Positions 28,842 to 37,025 of a stretch of DNA of 64,000 nucleotides are shown piece by piece (the stretch's first letter is position 1; each line of letters starts with the position of its first letter). The position numbers were made by a program, and so were the translations under genes. The notes beneath the pieces were generated by a model. It was not told the DNA's origin. It was given only the letters and a program-made list of their open reading frames with translations, and did not search any database. Origin of the DNA: Variovorax paradoxus (GTDB lineage: Bacteria > Pseudomonadota > Gammaproteobacteria > Burkholderiales > Burkholderiaceae_C); the NCBI GenBank assembly GCA_016806145.1, contig CP063166.1, positions 5,890,001 to 5,954,000 on the forward strand. Reading direction: 5' to 3'.

Positions 28842-30715
28842 TGGCGACGAAGTCCCCCTCGCGGCGCGCGGCCGCGACGCCCGCGGCCGTGGCCGCGCCC
28901 GGCGTGCACTACCGCGTGGAATGCGCCGACCTGCATGCGCGCCTGTTCGAGGTCACGCTCACCATCGACCGCCCCGCGGCCGAGCAGCAGCTGACGCTGC
29001 CGGTGTGGATCCCGGGCAGCTACCTCGTTCGCGAGTTCGCCAAGAACCTGCAGGGGCTGCAGGCCTCGCAGGGCCGGCGCAAGGCACCGGTGCTGACGCA
29101 GCTCGACAAGTGCAGCTGGCGCGTCGAATGCACGGCCGGCCAGCCGCTGGTGCTGCGCTACAAGGTCTGTGCCTACGACAACTCGGTGCGCACCGCCTGG
29201 CTCGACGCCGAGCGCGGCTTCTTCAACGGCACCAGCCTGTGCCTGCGGGTCGAGGGCCAGACCGACGCGCCGCATGCGCTCGAGATCGTCGCGCCCGCCG
29301 CCTCGGCGCTGCCCGAGGGCGCCGCGCCCTGGTCCTGCGCCACCGCGCTGCCGCCGCTGAAGACCGACCGCCATGGCTTCGGCCGCTACCTCGCGGCCGA
29401 CTACGACGAGCTGGCCGACAGCCCGGTCGAGCTCGGCGCCTTCTGGAGCGGCGAGTTCGAGGCCGGCGGCGTGCCGCACCGCTTCGTGGTCGCGGGCGCC
29501 GCGGCCTCGTTCGACGGCGATCGGCTGCTGGCCGACACCAAAGCCATCTGCGAAGCCGAAATGCGCTTCTGGCACGGCGACAAGGTCGGCAAGCGCGGCG
29601 GTCCCAAGCCGCCGATCGACCGCTATGTGTTCATGCTCAACGCGGTCGACGACGGCTACGGCGGCCTCGAGCACCGCCATTCGACGGCGCTGATCTGCAA
29701 CCGGCGCGACCTGCCGCAGCTCGGCATGAAGAAGGCCGGCGACGGCTACGTCACGCTGCTGGGCCTGATCAGCCACGAGTACTTCCACACCTGGAACGTG
29801 AAGCGGCTGCGGCCCGCCGAGTTCGCGCGCTACGACTACGGCCGCGAGAACTACACGCGGCTGCTGTGGTTCTTCGAGGGCTTCACCAGCTACTACGACG
29901 ACCTGCTGCTGCGCCGCGCGGGCCTGATCGACGACGCGGCCTATCTGCGGCTGGTCAACAAGACCATCAACCAGGTGCAGCAGACGCCGGGCCGGCAGGT
30001 GCAGTCGGTGGCCGACGCGAGCTTCGACGCCTGGGTCAAGTACTACCGGCAGGACGAGCAGACGCCCAACGGCACCGTCAGCTACTACACCAAGGGCGCG
30101 CTGGTCGCGCTGTGCCTCGACCTCAAGCTGCGCGCCGAGGGCCGCGGCACGCTCGACGACGCGATGCGCCACCTGTGGAATGCGAGCGGCGGCGGGCCGG
30201 TGAGCGAGGCCGACATCGCGGCCGCGCTCGAAGCCGCCGGCGGCCGCTCGTACGCGGCCGAGCTCGCGGCCTGGGTGCATTCGACCGCCGAGCTGCCGCT
30301 GTCCGAGCTGCTGCGCCTGCACGGCGTGGCCGCGCTCGACGATCCCTCGCAGCCCGCGCAGACGCTGGGCCTGCGCGTGGCGGAGAGCGGCGGCAGCGTG
30401 CAGGTCAAGGTGGTGCTGCGCGGCGGCGCGGCCGAGAAGGCCGGCTTCGCGGCCGGCGACGAATGGATCGGCATCGAGCTGCCGGCCGCGGGACGCAAGC
30501 CGGCGCAGGGCTGGCGCATCGGCAGGCTCGACGATCTCGCGCTCTACCTCGGCGCGGGCAAGCGCTGCACCGCGCTGGTCGCGCGCGACCGCAAGCTGGT
30601 GAAGCTGCCGCTGGTGCTGCCCACGGGCGTCACGACCTGGCGCCTGCTCGCGCAGGACACGGGCCGGGTCTCGAAGTGGCTGGCGCCGGTGGCGATCGCG
30701 GCGACGAAGGCTTAG
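28841..30715 (+). CDS. M61 family zinc metallopeptidase with PDZ domain
   Basis: A 624-residue peptidase of the M61 (glycyl aminopeptidase-like) family. An N-terminal beta domain contains LPVWIPGSYLVREFAKNLQ. The zinc site is HEYFHTWN (His312, His316; Glu313 catalytic), with Glu346 in FFEGFTSYYDD as third ligand. The C-terminal ~150 residues form a PDZ-like region (QTLGLRVAESGG to GAAEKAGFAAGDEWIGI). I see no signal peptide, so it may be cytoplasmic. It starts within the dsbC stop (TGATG) and is followed by a bidirectional terminator. Confidence 0.92.
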   Translation: MATKSPSRRAAATPAAVAAPGVHYRVECADLHARLFEVTLTIDRPAAEQQLTLPVWIPGSYLVREFAKNLQGLQASQGRRKAPVLTQLDKCSWRVECTAGQPLVLRYKVCAYDNSVRTAWLDAERGFFNGTSLCLRVEGQTDAPHALEIVAPAASALPEGAAPWSCATALPPLKTDRHGFGRYLAADYDELADSPVELGAFWSGEFEAGGVPHRFVVAGAAASFDGDRLLADTKAICEAEMRFWHGDKVGKRGGPKPPIDRYVFMLNAVDDGYGGLEHRHSTALICNRRDLPQLGMKKAGDGYVTLLGLISHEYFHTWNVKRLRPAEFARYDYGRENYTRLLWFFEGFTSYYDDLLLRRAGLIDDAAYLRLVNKTINQVQQTPGRQVQSVADASFDAWVKYYRQDEQTPNGTVSYYTKGALVALCLDLKLRAEGRGTLDDAMRHLWNASGGGPVSEADIAAALEAAGGRSYAAELAAWVHSTAELPLSELLRLHGVAALDDPSQPAQTLGLRVAESGGSVQVKVVLRGGAAEKAGFAAGDEWIGIELPAAGRKPAQGWRIGRLDDLALYLGAGKRCTALVARDRKLVKLPLVLPTGVTTWRLLAQDTGRVSKWLAPVAIAATKA

Positions 30716-30733
30716 GCCGGACACGCACCATGC

Positions 30734-30764
30734 AAAACGGGCCGTCGTCGGCCCGTTTTCTTTT
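30734..30764. terminator. Bidirectional Rho-independent terminator
   Basis: AAAACGGGCC and GGCCCGTTTT pair around a 6-nt GTCGTC loop, followed by CTTTT. It separates the M61 peptidase gene from the convergent DUF2325 gene. Confidence 0.9.
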
Positions 30765-30770
30765 GGCACT

Positions 30771-31394
30771 TCAGCCCGCGGGCAAGGCCCGTTCGGCCGC
30801 GGCCTCCTCGGCCGTCTCGCGCCGCACGAAATGAATCGGCTGCGGCTCGCCCACCATCACGCAGGGCTTGCCGGTGCGGCGGCAATGGTCCTGCACGCGC
30901 CAGCAGGCGTCGTGGCTCAGGCAGCCGGTCTGGCAGATGACGAGGTCGGCCGCGCGCAGGCTGGCCTCGAACGCGGGATCGTCGGCGCCATCCGCGCCTT
31001 CGAGATGCAGGAAGCGGCCACCGGCGATCTCGACCAGTTGGCGCGCGAGCGAAGGCGTGCGCTCGTCGCCGCCCACGCAGAGCACGGCCTTCTCGCGCAG
31101 GCCGGCAGGCACCGGCGCCTGCGCCGGCACGGCCAGGCGGCGCGCGGTGCCCGGCGCGAGCAGCGCATGCAGCCGCTTGGGCAGGGCCGCGCCGACGGCC
31201 GCGCGCGCGGCCAGTTCCTCGCGCACCATCGCCATCGCCGAATCGCGCGCCACCAGCGCGCCACGCAGGCGCACGATCTGCGCCTCCAGCCGCTCCACCA
31301 GCGCGGCCTGCTCGGTCAGCAGCTGCGAGCAGCGCTCCTGCACGCGGGCATAGGCCCGCAGCAGCACGGCATCTTCTTGCATCGGGAACTCCAT
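30771..31394 (-). CDS. DUF2325 domain protein
   Basis: A 207-residue protein: an N-terminal coiled-coil helix (about residues 10-60; QERCSQLLTEQAALVERLEAQIVRLRG) and a C-terminal Rossmann-like DUF2325 domain (AVLCVGGDERTPSLARQLVEIAGGRFLHLEG, then DLVICQTGCLSHDACW). The cysteines in this region could bind metal or be redox active (inference). A TAGAAT box ends 8 nt before ATG 31394, and a Fur-like dyad lies at 31409-31427. An internal ATG at 31382 is preceded by GGAG with 6-nt spacing and may be the true start (203 residues). Function unknown; the operator suggests a link to iron. Confidence 0.85.
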   Translation of the reverse strand: MEFPMQEDAVLLRAYARVQERCSQLLTEQAALVERLEAQIVRLRGALVARDSAMAMVREELAARAAVGAALPKRLHALLAPGTARRLAVPAQAPVPAGLREKAVLCVGGDERTPSLARQLVEIAGGRFLHLEGADGADDPAFEASLRAADLVICQTGCLSHDACWRVQDHCRRTGKPCVMVGEPQPIHFVRRETAEEAAAERALPAG

Positions 31395-31408
31395 GGCCGC
31401 GGATTCTA

Positions 31409-31427
31409 GTTGAGAACAATTCTCAAC
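31409..31427 (-). promoter_or_regulatory. Fur-like operator over the DUF2325 promoter
   Basis: GTTGAGAA-CAA-TTCTCAAC is an 8-bp perfect inverted repeat whose core (TTGAGAAT..TTCTCAA) resembles the GAGAATnATTCTC form of Fur boxes seen in Burkholderiales. It fills the space just upstream of the TAGAAT -10 box (31403-31408) of the minus-strand gene, where a bound repressor would block RNA polymerase. Confidence 0.6.
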
Positions 31428-31539
31428 AAAGCCATGCAGCGGGAAGGGCAAAGGCCGCGGCGAGCAGCCCCGTGTCGCGGTGGCGCACGGCACGGTGGGT
31501 ATAGTGAAGCGCGTTTTTCTTCCCTTCCCCGGAGACACC

Positions 31540-32319
31540 ATGAGCTACGAGAACATCGAAGTGCGGACCGAAGCTGGCAAGGTCGGCATCATCACCCTCA
31601 ACCGACCGAAGGCGCTCAACGCGCTTAACGACGCGCTGATGACCGAGCTGGGCCAGGCCCTGAAGGCCTTCGACGCCGACGACGCCATCGGCTGCATCAT
31701 CCTGACCGGCAGCGAGCGCGCCTTCGCGGCCGGCGCCGACATCGCGGCGATGGCCAAGTACAGCTTCATCGACACCTACCGGGGCGACTACATCACGCGC
31801 AACTGGGAGACCATCCGCTCGATCCGCAAGCCGGTGATCGGCGCGGTGGCCGGTTTCGCGCTCGGCGGCGGTTGCGAGCTCGCGATGATGTGCGACTTCA
31901 TCATCGCGGCCGACAACGCCAAGTTCGGCCAGCCCGAGATCAAGATCGGCGTGATCCCCGGCGCCGGCGGCACGCAGCGCCTGCCGCGCGCGGTGGGCAA
32001 GAGCAAGGCCATGGACATGGTGCTGACCGCCCGCATGATGGACGCCGCCGAAGCCGAGCGCGCGGGCCTCGTGAGCCGCGTGGTGCCGTTCGAGAAGCTG
32101 GCCGACGAGGCACTGGGCGCCGCGCTGGTGATCTGCGGCTTCTCGCAGATCTCGGTGATCGCGGCCAAGGAGTCGGTCAACCGCGCCTTCGAGAGCGGCC
32201 TGAGCGACGGCGTGATGTTCGAGCGCCGGCTGTTCCATGCGCTGTTCGCGACGCAGGACCAGAAGGAAGGCATGGACGCCTTCCTGACCAAGCGCCAGCC
32301 GGACTTCAAGAACGCCTGA
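31540..32319 (+). CDS. Short-chain enoyl-CoA hydratase
   Basis: A 259-residue crotonase-fold enzyme of fatty-acid beta-oxidation, adding water to trans-2-enoyl-CoA. The CoA/oxyanion-hole segments [12 protein letters not shown] and [15 protein letters not shown], and [25 protein letters not shown], contain the two catalytic glutamates in GGGCE and GQPE. The start at 31540 has GGAG 5 nt upstream; TATAGT (31500-31505) is a plausible -10 box. It is transcribed alone and ends at a strong terminator. Confidence 0.95.
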   Translation: MSYENIEVRTEAGKVGIITLNRPKALNALNDALMTELGQALKAFDADDAIGCIILTGSERAFAAGADIAAMAKYSFIDTYRGDYITRNWETIRSIRKPVIGAVAGFALGGGCELAMMCDFIIAADNAKFGQPEIKIGVIPGAGGTQRLPRAVGKSKAMDMVLTARMMDAAEAERAGLVSRVVPFEKLADEALGAALVICGFSQISVIAAKESVNRAFESGLSDGVMFERRLFHALFATQDQKEGMDAFLTKRQPDFKNA

Positions 32320-32325
32320 GGGCGG

Positions 32326-32351
32326 GCGGGCCGAGAGGCCCGCTTTTTTTT
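32326..32351 (+). terminator. Rho-independent terminator after enoyl-CoA hydratase
   Basis: GCGGGCC-GAGA-GGCCCGC followed by eight T residues, 6 nt after the stop codon. Confidence 0.95.
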
Positions 32352-32370
32352 GCCCTGGGGCCCGATGCCT

Positions 32371-33738
32371 TCAGCGCTGCGGCGTCGAAGGCGTTGTGCG
32401 TGCGCGCTCGAGCGCGGCGCGCAGCGAGGCGAGCGCCTGCGCGGGCGGCGTGCCGATGAAGGCCGAAGCACCGGGCTGCGGCGACCAGCGCACCTGGTCG
32501 CCCGCGATCTCGAGCAGCGCGACCAACGTACGACCACGGTAGAGCGCGATGCGCGCTTCGACCGGCGCGGCCAGCACCGCATCGGGCTGGATGGCCGAGC
32601 GCGCCACCGCGCCCAGCAATGCGGGGAAGGCTTCGATGTCGGCACGGCCATGGCGCGGTGCCGCGTCGCCCGAGTCCGACCAGGCGGTCCAGCGATCGAG
32701 TGCGGCAAAGGACGGCGCGCGCTCGGCGGCCAGGCGGGCACGCGATGGTGGCGGGTGCGCGGCGGACTCCGCTTGCGAGAGCTGCGCGGATGGCGCGGCG
32801 GCGGCGCCGCGGGTCGAGGCCCGTTCGCTTTCGCTCTTCTTGTAGGACTGCTCGGCCGCCGGTTGCGAGGCGCCAGGGGCGGCATCGGCGACGGGCGGTG
32901 CTGCGCCCGGTGCGGGTGGCGTGGCGGCGATGGCGGGCGCGGGCGCCGCAGGCGGTGGTGGAGCCACGGCCGCGGGCGGTGGGGCCATGGCTGCCGGAGG
33001 CGGCGGTGCCTGCGCGGGCGCGGGGGCAGGCGGCGGGGGCGCCGGCGCCGCGGCTGCCGCAGCGACTTCGGCCGGTGGCGGCGCCACGGCCGCGGCCGGC
33101 GGCGGAGTCGCTGGAGCCGGCACGGCCCGCTCCCGCGATGCCGGCTCGCGCGACTTGGCAACCGGCTCGGCCGGAGCCTGCCGCCGCTCGGCCTGCGGTG
33201 CCGGCGCGCGTTGCGCAGCCGCCGCGGGCGCGGGCGGTCGACGGACCGCGTCGGCATTGGCGGTCGCATCGGCCGCCGCACCCGAAGGCGCAGCGGGCGC
33301 AGAGGGCGCAGCGGGCGCAACGGGCGCGGCAGCTTCGGGCCGCGCCTCGGGCACCACCGCGGGCGCCTCGCGCGGTGCCGGCGGCGCTTCAGCCACCGTG
33401 CCACCCACGCGCGCCTCGCCATCGAGCCGCGCATCGGGCACCGGCTCCTGCCGCCACAGCACGGTGACGAAGCCGACCACCAGCAAGGTCGCGAAGGCCG
33501 CGTTCCACGGCATGCGTCCGCGCGCTTCGCCGCCGCCGAACAGGCGCCGCCACCACGGCTGCGCGGCCGGCACCTTGGCGGCGGCCGGCGGCGTGGCGGC
33601 CGCGAGGTTGTGCGCCATCTTGAGGATCGCCTCGCGCGTGCGTGCCTCGGGCAGCGCCTCGTTGTCGGGCGCGTGCGCGAGCGCGCGACGCAGGCGCGCG
33701 TCGCGCAGGTCGTCGTCCTCGTCGAATCCGGCGCTCAT
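32371..33738 (-). CDS. Putative membrane-anchored anti-sigma factor with Pro/Ala-rich stalk
   Basis: A 455-residue single-pass membrane protein. The N-terminal ~75 residues are cytoplasmic and charged (EDDDLRDARLRRALAHAPD); one hydrophobic helix follows (about 78-95, AAFATLLVVGFVTVLW). A ~220-residue Pro/Ala-rich stretch (PPPAPAPAQAPPPP-type) would span the periplasm, and a small C-terminal globular domain ends the protein (IALYRGRTLVALLEIAGDQVRW). Its ATG overlaps the stop of the ECF sigma gene (ATGA), the usual arrangement for an anti-sigma factor. No zinc-binding ZAS motif (HxxxCxxC) is visible, so the role is inferred from topology and position. Confidence 0.65.
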   Translation of the reverse strand: MSAGFDEDDDLRDARLRRALAHAPDNEALPEARTREAILKMAHNLAAATPPAAAKVPAAQPWWRRLFGGGEARGRMPWNAAFATLLVVGFVTVLWRQEPVPDARLDGEARVGGTVAEAPPAPREAPAVVPEARPEAAAPVAPAAPSAPAAPSGAAADATANADAVRRPPAPAAAAQRAPAPQAERRQAPAEPVAKSREPASRERAVPAPATPPPAAAVAPPPAEVAAAAAAPAPPPPAPAPAQAPPPPAAMAPPPAAVAPPPPAAPAPAIAATPPAPGAAPPVADAAPGASQPAAEQSYKKSESERASTRGAAAAPSAQLSQAESAAHPPPSRARLAAERAPSFAALDRWTAWSDSGDAAPRHGRADIEAFPALLGAVARSAIQPDAVLAAPVEARIALYRGRTLVALLEIAGDQVRWSPQPGASAFIGTPPAQALASLRAALERARTTPSTPQR

Positions 33739-34427
33739 CGCGCGCCCTCCAGCACCGCGAGGTAGCGTTCCATGCAGCCGCGCAGCTTCTGCAGCCCGTA
33801 GCGCAGCCGGCTGCGCACCGTCTCGAAACCGATCTGCAGGCTGGTTGCCAGCGCCTCGACCGTGAGGCCGTCCTCGTGGTGCAGCAGGAAGGCCGCGCGC
33901 TGCTCGGTGGGCAGTTCGTCGAGGCAGGCCAGCAGGCGCCGGCCCGCGGCGCGCCAGAACGCGAGTTCCTCGGCCGAGGGATGCGTGGCCACGTCGTCGG
34001 AGGCGCCGTGCACGCCGCGCTCGAGCGCGGGAATGGCCTCGTCGTCCTCGCCCGCGTGGCCGTCGAGGGCCACTTCGCGCCCGCTCACGCGCAGCCGGTC
34101 CATCGCGAGGTTGTGCGCGATCGTGAAGGCCCAGGTGCGCCAGGCCGCGCCCTGCGGCGAGAAGCTCTCGCGCGCCGTGATGATCCGCACCCAGGTGTCC
34201 TGGAACACCTCGTCGGCCTGCGACGCCAGCCGCGCACCCAGCAACCGCCGCACGAAGCGGAACAGCCCGCCCTCGTGGCGCGCATAGAGCACGTCGAAGG
34301 CGGCGGCGTCGCCGCGCGCGTAGGCCAGCATCAGCTGATCGTCGGGCATGGCGTCGCGGCCGGTCCCTTCGGGCGCGGCCGGGCTGGCAGGGGCGGTGGA
34401 GGAACGGGCGCGGGGCAGCGCGGACAT
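33735..34427 (-). CDS. ECF-type RNA polymerase sigma factor
   Basis: A 230-residue sigma-70 family factor with only regions 2 and 4. Region 2 spans about residues 30-115 (DDQLMLAYARGDAAAFDVLYARHE, VFQDTWVRII, WRTWAFTIAHNLAMDRLR). Region 4 is about 165-220 (LDELPTEQRAAFLLHHEDGLTVEALATSLQIGFETVRSRLRYGLQKLR). It is followed by the putative anti-sigma gene with an ATGA overlap and is divergent from a VWA lipoprotein gene, the likely regulon partner. A GAGAAT hexamer ends 6 nt before the ATG. A start at 34349 (MPDDQLM) is also possible. Confidence 0.93.
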   Translation of the reverse strand: MSALPRARSSTAPASPAAPEGTGRDAMPDDQLMLAYARGDAAAFDVLYARHEGGLFRFVRRLLGARLASQADEVFQDTWVRIITARESFSPQGAAWRTWAFTIAHNLAMDRLRVSGREVALDGHAGEDDEAIPALERGVHGASDDVATHPSAEELAFWRAAGRRLLACLDELPTEQRAAFLLHHEDGLTVEALATSLQIGFETVRSRLRYGLQKLRGCMERYLAVLEGAR

Positions 34428-34567
34428 CGGTGGATTCTCACCTCAGCTGGTACGCACGGCGGCGCCGGTCGGGGTTGGCGCGGCGCAAAAAAAGACGCAT
34501 CGGCTTAACCCCGCTGGCGGCGGCGCGCCGTAACAGCCTGCACCGATTCACTTCACGGAGCCGTTCC

Positions 34568-36163
34568 ATGATCCCGTCACCGGCCTTTCGCCCTCGCCGC
34601 CCCCTCGTCGCGCTGCTGTGCGCCTCCCTGGTCCTGAGCGCCTGCGGCGCCACCGAGCCGCGGCCGGCGGGCCGCGACGATGCCGCCGTCGCCACCGCTG
34701 ACAAGCGCTGGCCCGCGCCGGCGGTGCAGGCCACCGAGGCCATCACGCCCGCGCGCCGGATCGAGCCGGCGATGCCGAACTTCGAGGCGCCATCGGCGAA
34801 GCATTGCGCGCGCCCGATCCGGACCAGCGAGACCCCGGGCAGCGGCGGGAGCGCGCGGCACCGGTCCGCCCTGGGTGCCGTCGGCGCGCCCGCCGCGATG
34901 CCCGCACCCATCGCGCCGGGCACGGCACCGCCCGCCATGGCCGCGCCACCCCTCGCGTCGATGGCGGCACCGATGACCCCGGCACCCGGCGCCGCCCCCA
35001 TGGCCGAAACCCGCGCCAGCGCGAAGATGGCGCGCCCGGCCATCGTGGAATCGGCTCCGGCCGCCGCGCCGCGCGACGCCCGCGCAGCCGTCGTCGCCCA
35101 ACGTCCCGCGAGCGAGCCCGTCACCGCCGGCATGGTCGACGACAACGCCGACTTCGGCGAGTACCTGGCCTTCCGCAACCGCACCCAGGTCGCGCACCGC
35201 GAGCGGGACGTCAGCGAGCGCTACCTGCTGCAGGTGCGCGATGCGCAGGGCAGCGTCGTGCCCGATGCCGAGGTCGCCGTGCAGGCCGCGAACGGCGCCG
35301 CGATGTGGGCCCGCACCGATGCGGGCGGGCGTGCCTGGCTGCATCCCAAGGCCTTCGATGCCGCATCGAGCCCGGTGTACGAAGTGACCGTGCGCAAGAA
35401 CGGTCGCCAGGCGACCTCGTTCCTGCGCCGCGGCCAGAAGAACGCGGTCGACGTGGTGCTCGAGCGTCCCGGCGCCCGCCCCGCGCGCGCGCAACTCGAC
35501 CTCGTGTTCCTGATCGACGCCACCGGCTCGATGGGCGACGAGATCGCGCGCCTGCGCAGCACGCTGCGCGACATCGCCGACCAGGTCGCGCGCCTGCCGA
35601 GCCGTCCCGACACCTGCTTCGGCCTCGTCGCCTACCGCGACATCCATGACGAGTTCGTGGTGCGCCGGCACGACTTCACCAACGACCTCGACGCCTTCCA
35701 GGGCGTGCTCGACGCGCTGCAGGCCGCGGGCGGCGGCGACTATCCCGAGGCGATGAACGAAGCCCTGCACGAGACGGTGCAGCGCCTGAGCTGGCGCGGC
35801 GACGACACCACGCGGCTCGTCATGCTGCTGGCCGATGCGCCGCCGCACCTGGACTACCCCGGTCCGCAGTACGACGACAGCATGGTTGCGGCGCTCGGCA
35901 AGGGCATCAAGGTGCTGAGCGTGGGCGCCTCGGGCCTCGACAAGCAGGGCGAGTACGTCCAGCGCCAGATCGCGCAGTACACCGGCGGGCGCTTCGTGTT
36001 CCTGACCTACCGGAACGCCGCCGATCCCGCGAGCGGCCCGGGCACGCAGACCGTGCACGACGTGGGCAACTACTCGGTGCAGACGCTCGACAAGCTGGTG
36101 GTGCGGCTGGTGTCCGAGGAGCTCGGCAAGCTGCCCGACGCGCAAGCTTCGCAAGGTGGTTGA
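34568..36163 (+). CDS. VWA-domain lipoprotein
   Basis: A 531-residue predicted lipoprotein: signal peptide with lipobox LVLSAC (Cys about residue 24). A long Ala/Pro/Met-rich linker follows (about 60-190), then a Ig-like/carboxypeptidase-regulatory-like region (SERYLLQVRDAQGSVVPDAEV), then a von Willebrand factor A domain. Its MIDAS motif is DATGSMG, a DxTxS variant with Asp317. CGGAG lies 8 nt before ATG 34568. It is divergent from the ECF sigma/anti-sigma pair and may be its target. The segment after about residue 78 (KHCARPIRTSETPG) has unusual composition, but no frameshift could be demonstrated. Confidence 0.88.
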   Translation: MIPSPAFRPRRPLVALLCASLVLSACGATEPRPAGRDDAAVATADKRWPAPAVQATEAITPARRIEPAMPNFEAPSAKHCARPIRTSETPGSGGSARHRSALGAVGAPAAMPAPIAPGTAPPAMAAPPLASMAAPMTPAPGAAPMAETRASAKMARPAIVESAPAAAPRDARAAVVAQRPASEPVTAGMVDDNADFGEYLAFRNRTQVAHRERDVSERYLLQVRDAQGSVVPDAEVAVQAANGAAMWARTDAGGRAWLHPKAFDAASSPVYEVTVRKNGRQATSFLRRGQKNAVDVVLERPGARPARAQLDLVFLIDATGSMGDEIARLRSTLRDIADQVARLPSRPDTCFGLVAYRDIHDEFVVRRHDFTNDLDAFQGVLDALQAAGGGDYPEAMNEALHETVQRLSWRGDDTTRLVMLLADAPPHLDYPGPQYDDSMVAALGKGIKVLSVGASGLDKQGEYVQRQIAQYTGGRFVFLTYRNAADPASGPGTQTVHDVGNYSVQTLDKLVVRLVSEELGKLPDAQASQGG

Positions 36164-36189
36164 ACTGTGCCAAAAGCCTGGGCTATAAT
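36160..36189 (+). promoter_or_regulatory. Promoter of the tRNA gene
   Basis: TTGAAC (36160-36165) and TATAAT (36184-36189) with an 18-bp spacer. The -35 box overlaps the stop codon of the VWA gene; the -10 box ends 9 nt before the mature tRNA. Confidence 0.8.
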
Positions 36190-36198
36190 CGCGGGCTC

Positions 36199-36275
36199 GG
36201 CTCTTTAGCTCAGTCGGTTAGAGCGATGGAATCATAATCCACAGGTCCGCGGTTCGAGTCCGTGAAGAGCCACCA
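36199..36275 (+). tRNA. tRNA-Met (CAU anticodon, elongator type)
   Basis: A full cloverleaf: acceptor stem GGCTCTT/AAGAGCC, D-arm GCTC..GAGC, anticodon loop ATCATAA (CAU), T-arm GCGG-TTCGAGT-CCGT, and encoded CCA end (36272-36275 region). The outermost anticodon-stem pair (A27-C43) is mismatched. CAU is also used by tRNA-Ile2 (lysidine), but that tRNA normally has C4-G69 and C5-G68; here position 4-69 is T-A, favouring elongator Met. Confidence 0.93.
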
Positions 36276-36285
36276 CACAAAAGAG

Positions 36286-36318
36286 AAGCCCGCTGTCCAT
36301 CGGACAGCGGGCTTTTTC
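36286..36318 (+). terminator. Rho-independent terminator of the tRNA gene
   Basis: A 13-bp stem, AAGCCCGCTGTCC with GGACAGCGGGCTT, around a 3-nt ATC loop, followed by TTTC. Confidence 0.95.
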
Positions 36319-36360
36319 TTTGGTCCTGGCGCTGGCTTGCACCGGCGACGGGCCAGTACT

Positions 36361-36624
36361 TCAGTTCACATCGGGACTGCGCTTGGGCACATCATTGAGC
36401 ACGGGAGCCTTCCGCTCGCCCAGCCGAGCCCCCGCCGGGTAGCGCGCGGCCCTCGATGCATGGGCCGCCAGCGCTTCATTGACCGCACGCGGCGACAGCA
36501 GCTGGACCTTGCCGCAGTTGCTGCACTGGTAGGCGCGCAGCCAGGGAAAGAAGCGCATCCAGGTGCTGCGCTTGACCCGGTTCAGGTGGGTCACGCTGCA
36601 TTGACAGCAGGTAAAAACCGACAT
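36361..36624 (-). CDS. Small zinc-ribbon protein
   Basis: An 87-residue protein with two cysteine knuckles, CCQC (about residues 6-9) and CSNC (34-37), around a basic/aromatic segment (KRSTWMRFFPWLRAY), the layout of a zinc ribbon. The C-terminal 40 residues are basic and probably disordered. Similar short ribbon proteins occur widely without known function. Base composition is less GC-rich than the neighbours. It is a single gene facing the tRNA terminator. Confidence 0.7.
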   Translation of the reverse strand: MSVFTCCQCSVTHLNRVKRSTWMRFFPWLRAYQCSNCGKVQLLSPRAVNEALAAHASRAARYPAGARLGERKAPVLNDVPKRSPDVN

Positions 36625-36673
36625 TGTGTTGATACCTGCGTATTAATGGTTAGCCCTTATTATTGCGCCCCAA

Positions 36674-36718
36674 CGTGACAAAAGTCACGCCGTGAATGCC
36701 GACCAGACGTAAAGTCTG
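36674..36718. promoter_or_regulatory. Two dyads in the gap between the small divergent genes
   Basis: CGTGAC-AAAA-GTCACG (36674-36689) and CAGAC-GTAAA-GTCTG (36704-36718) lie in the 169-bp gap (36625-36793) between the zinc-ribbon gene and the 71-residue gene. The gap is locally AT-rich (TTATTATT near 36657). They could be operators or RNA hairpins; the binding factor is unknown. Confidence 0.35.
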
Positions 36719-36793
36719 TTTCGTGACGCTCGAGTCTATTTTCGTGCGTCCAGTCTGCGCGGCAACTGCGCGCAGCAGCCTTGGAGACGTGAA

Positions 36794-37009
36794 ATGCCCA
36801 TGGACTTTCTTCGCCGCATCGAAGACGCTTCGTTCCCGCTGGTCATCGCGGATGAGAAAGACGTCCGCAGCGCAATCGTTCTGGAGGCCGCCGGGATGAT
36901 CAAGGCGCAGCTGCCGAATCCGGAGCGGCCCGATGCCCGCCCGGCGGTGATCTTCGCCATCACGCCGCTGGGCCGACGACGCCTCAACGAGGACGCCGCC
37001 CCGCCTTGA
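36794..37009 (+). CDS. Small winged-helix-like protein of unknown function
   Basis: A 71-residue protein, MPMDFLRRIEDASFPL to RRRLNEDAAPP. The core RSAIVLEAAGMIKAQLP and the closing FAITPLGRRRL resemble the end of a small winged-helix domain, and short proteins of this type are common in Burkholderiales. GGAGACGTGAA gives a good Shine-Dalgarno 7 nt before ATG 36794. Function unknown. Confidence 0.7.
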   Translation: MPMDFLRRIEDASFPLVIADEKDVRSAIVLEAAGMIKAQLPNPERPDARPAVIFAITPLGRRRLNEDAAPP

Positions 37010-37025
37010 GCGTGGTCCGCGCCGC

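Noticed and set aside
32900..33350. Repetitive GC-rich stretch that could be taken for a DNA repeat
   Set aside because: It is the coding sequence of the Pro/Ala-rich stalk of the putative anti-sigma factor; the repeats are codon-level low complexity.
34700..34960. Possible frameshift in the VWA lipoprotein linker
   Set aside because: The odd composition (KHCARPIRTSETPG) is suggestive, but neither alternative frame gives a better continuation.
36199..36275. Possible tRNA-Ile2 (lysidine-modified CAU)
   Set aside because: The acceptor stem lacks the C4-G69 pair typical of tRNA-Ile2, and the sequence fits elongator tRNA-Met better.
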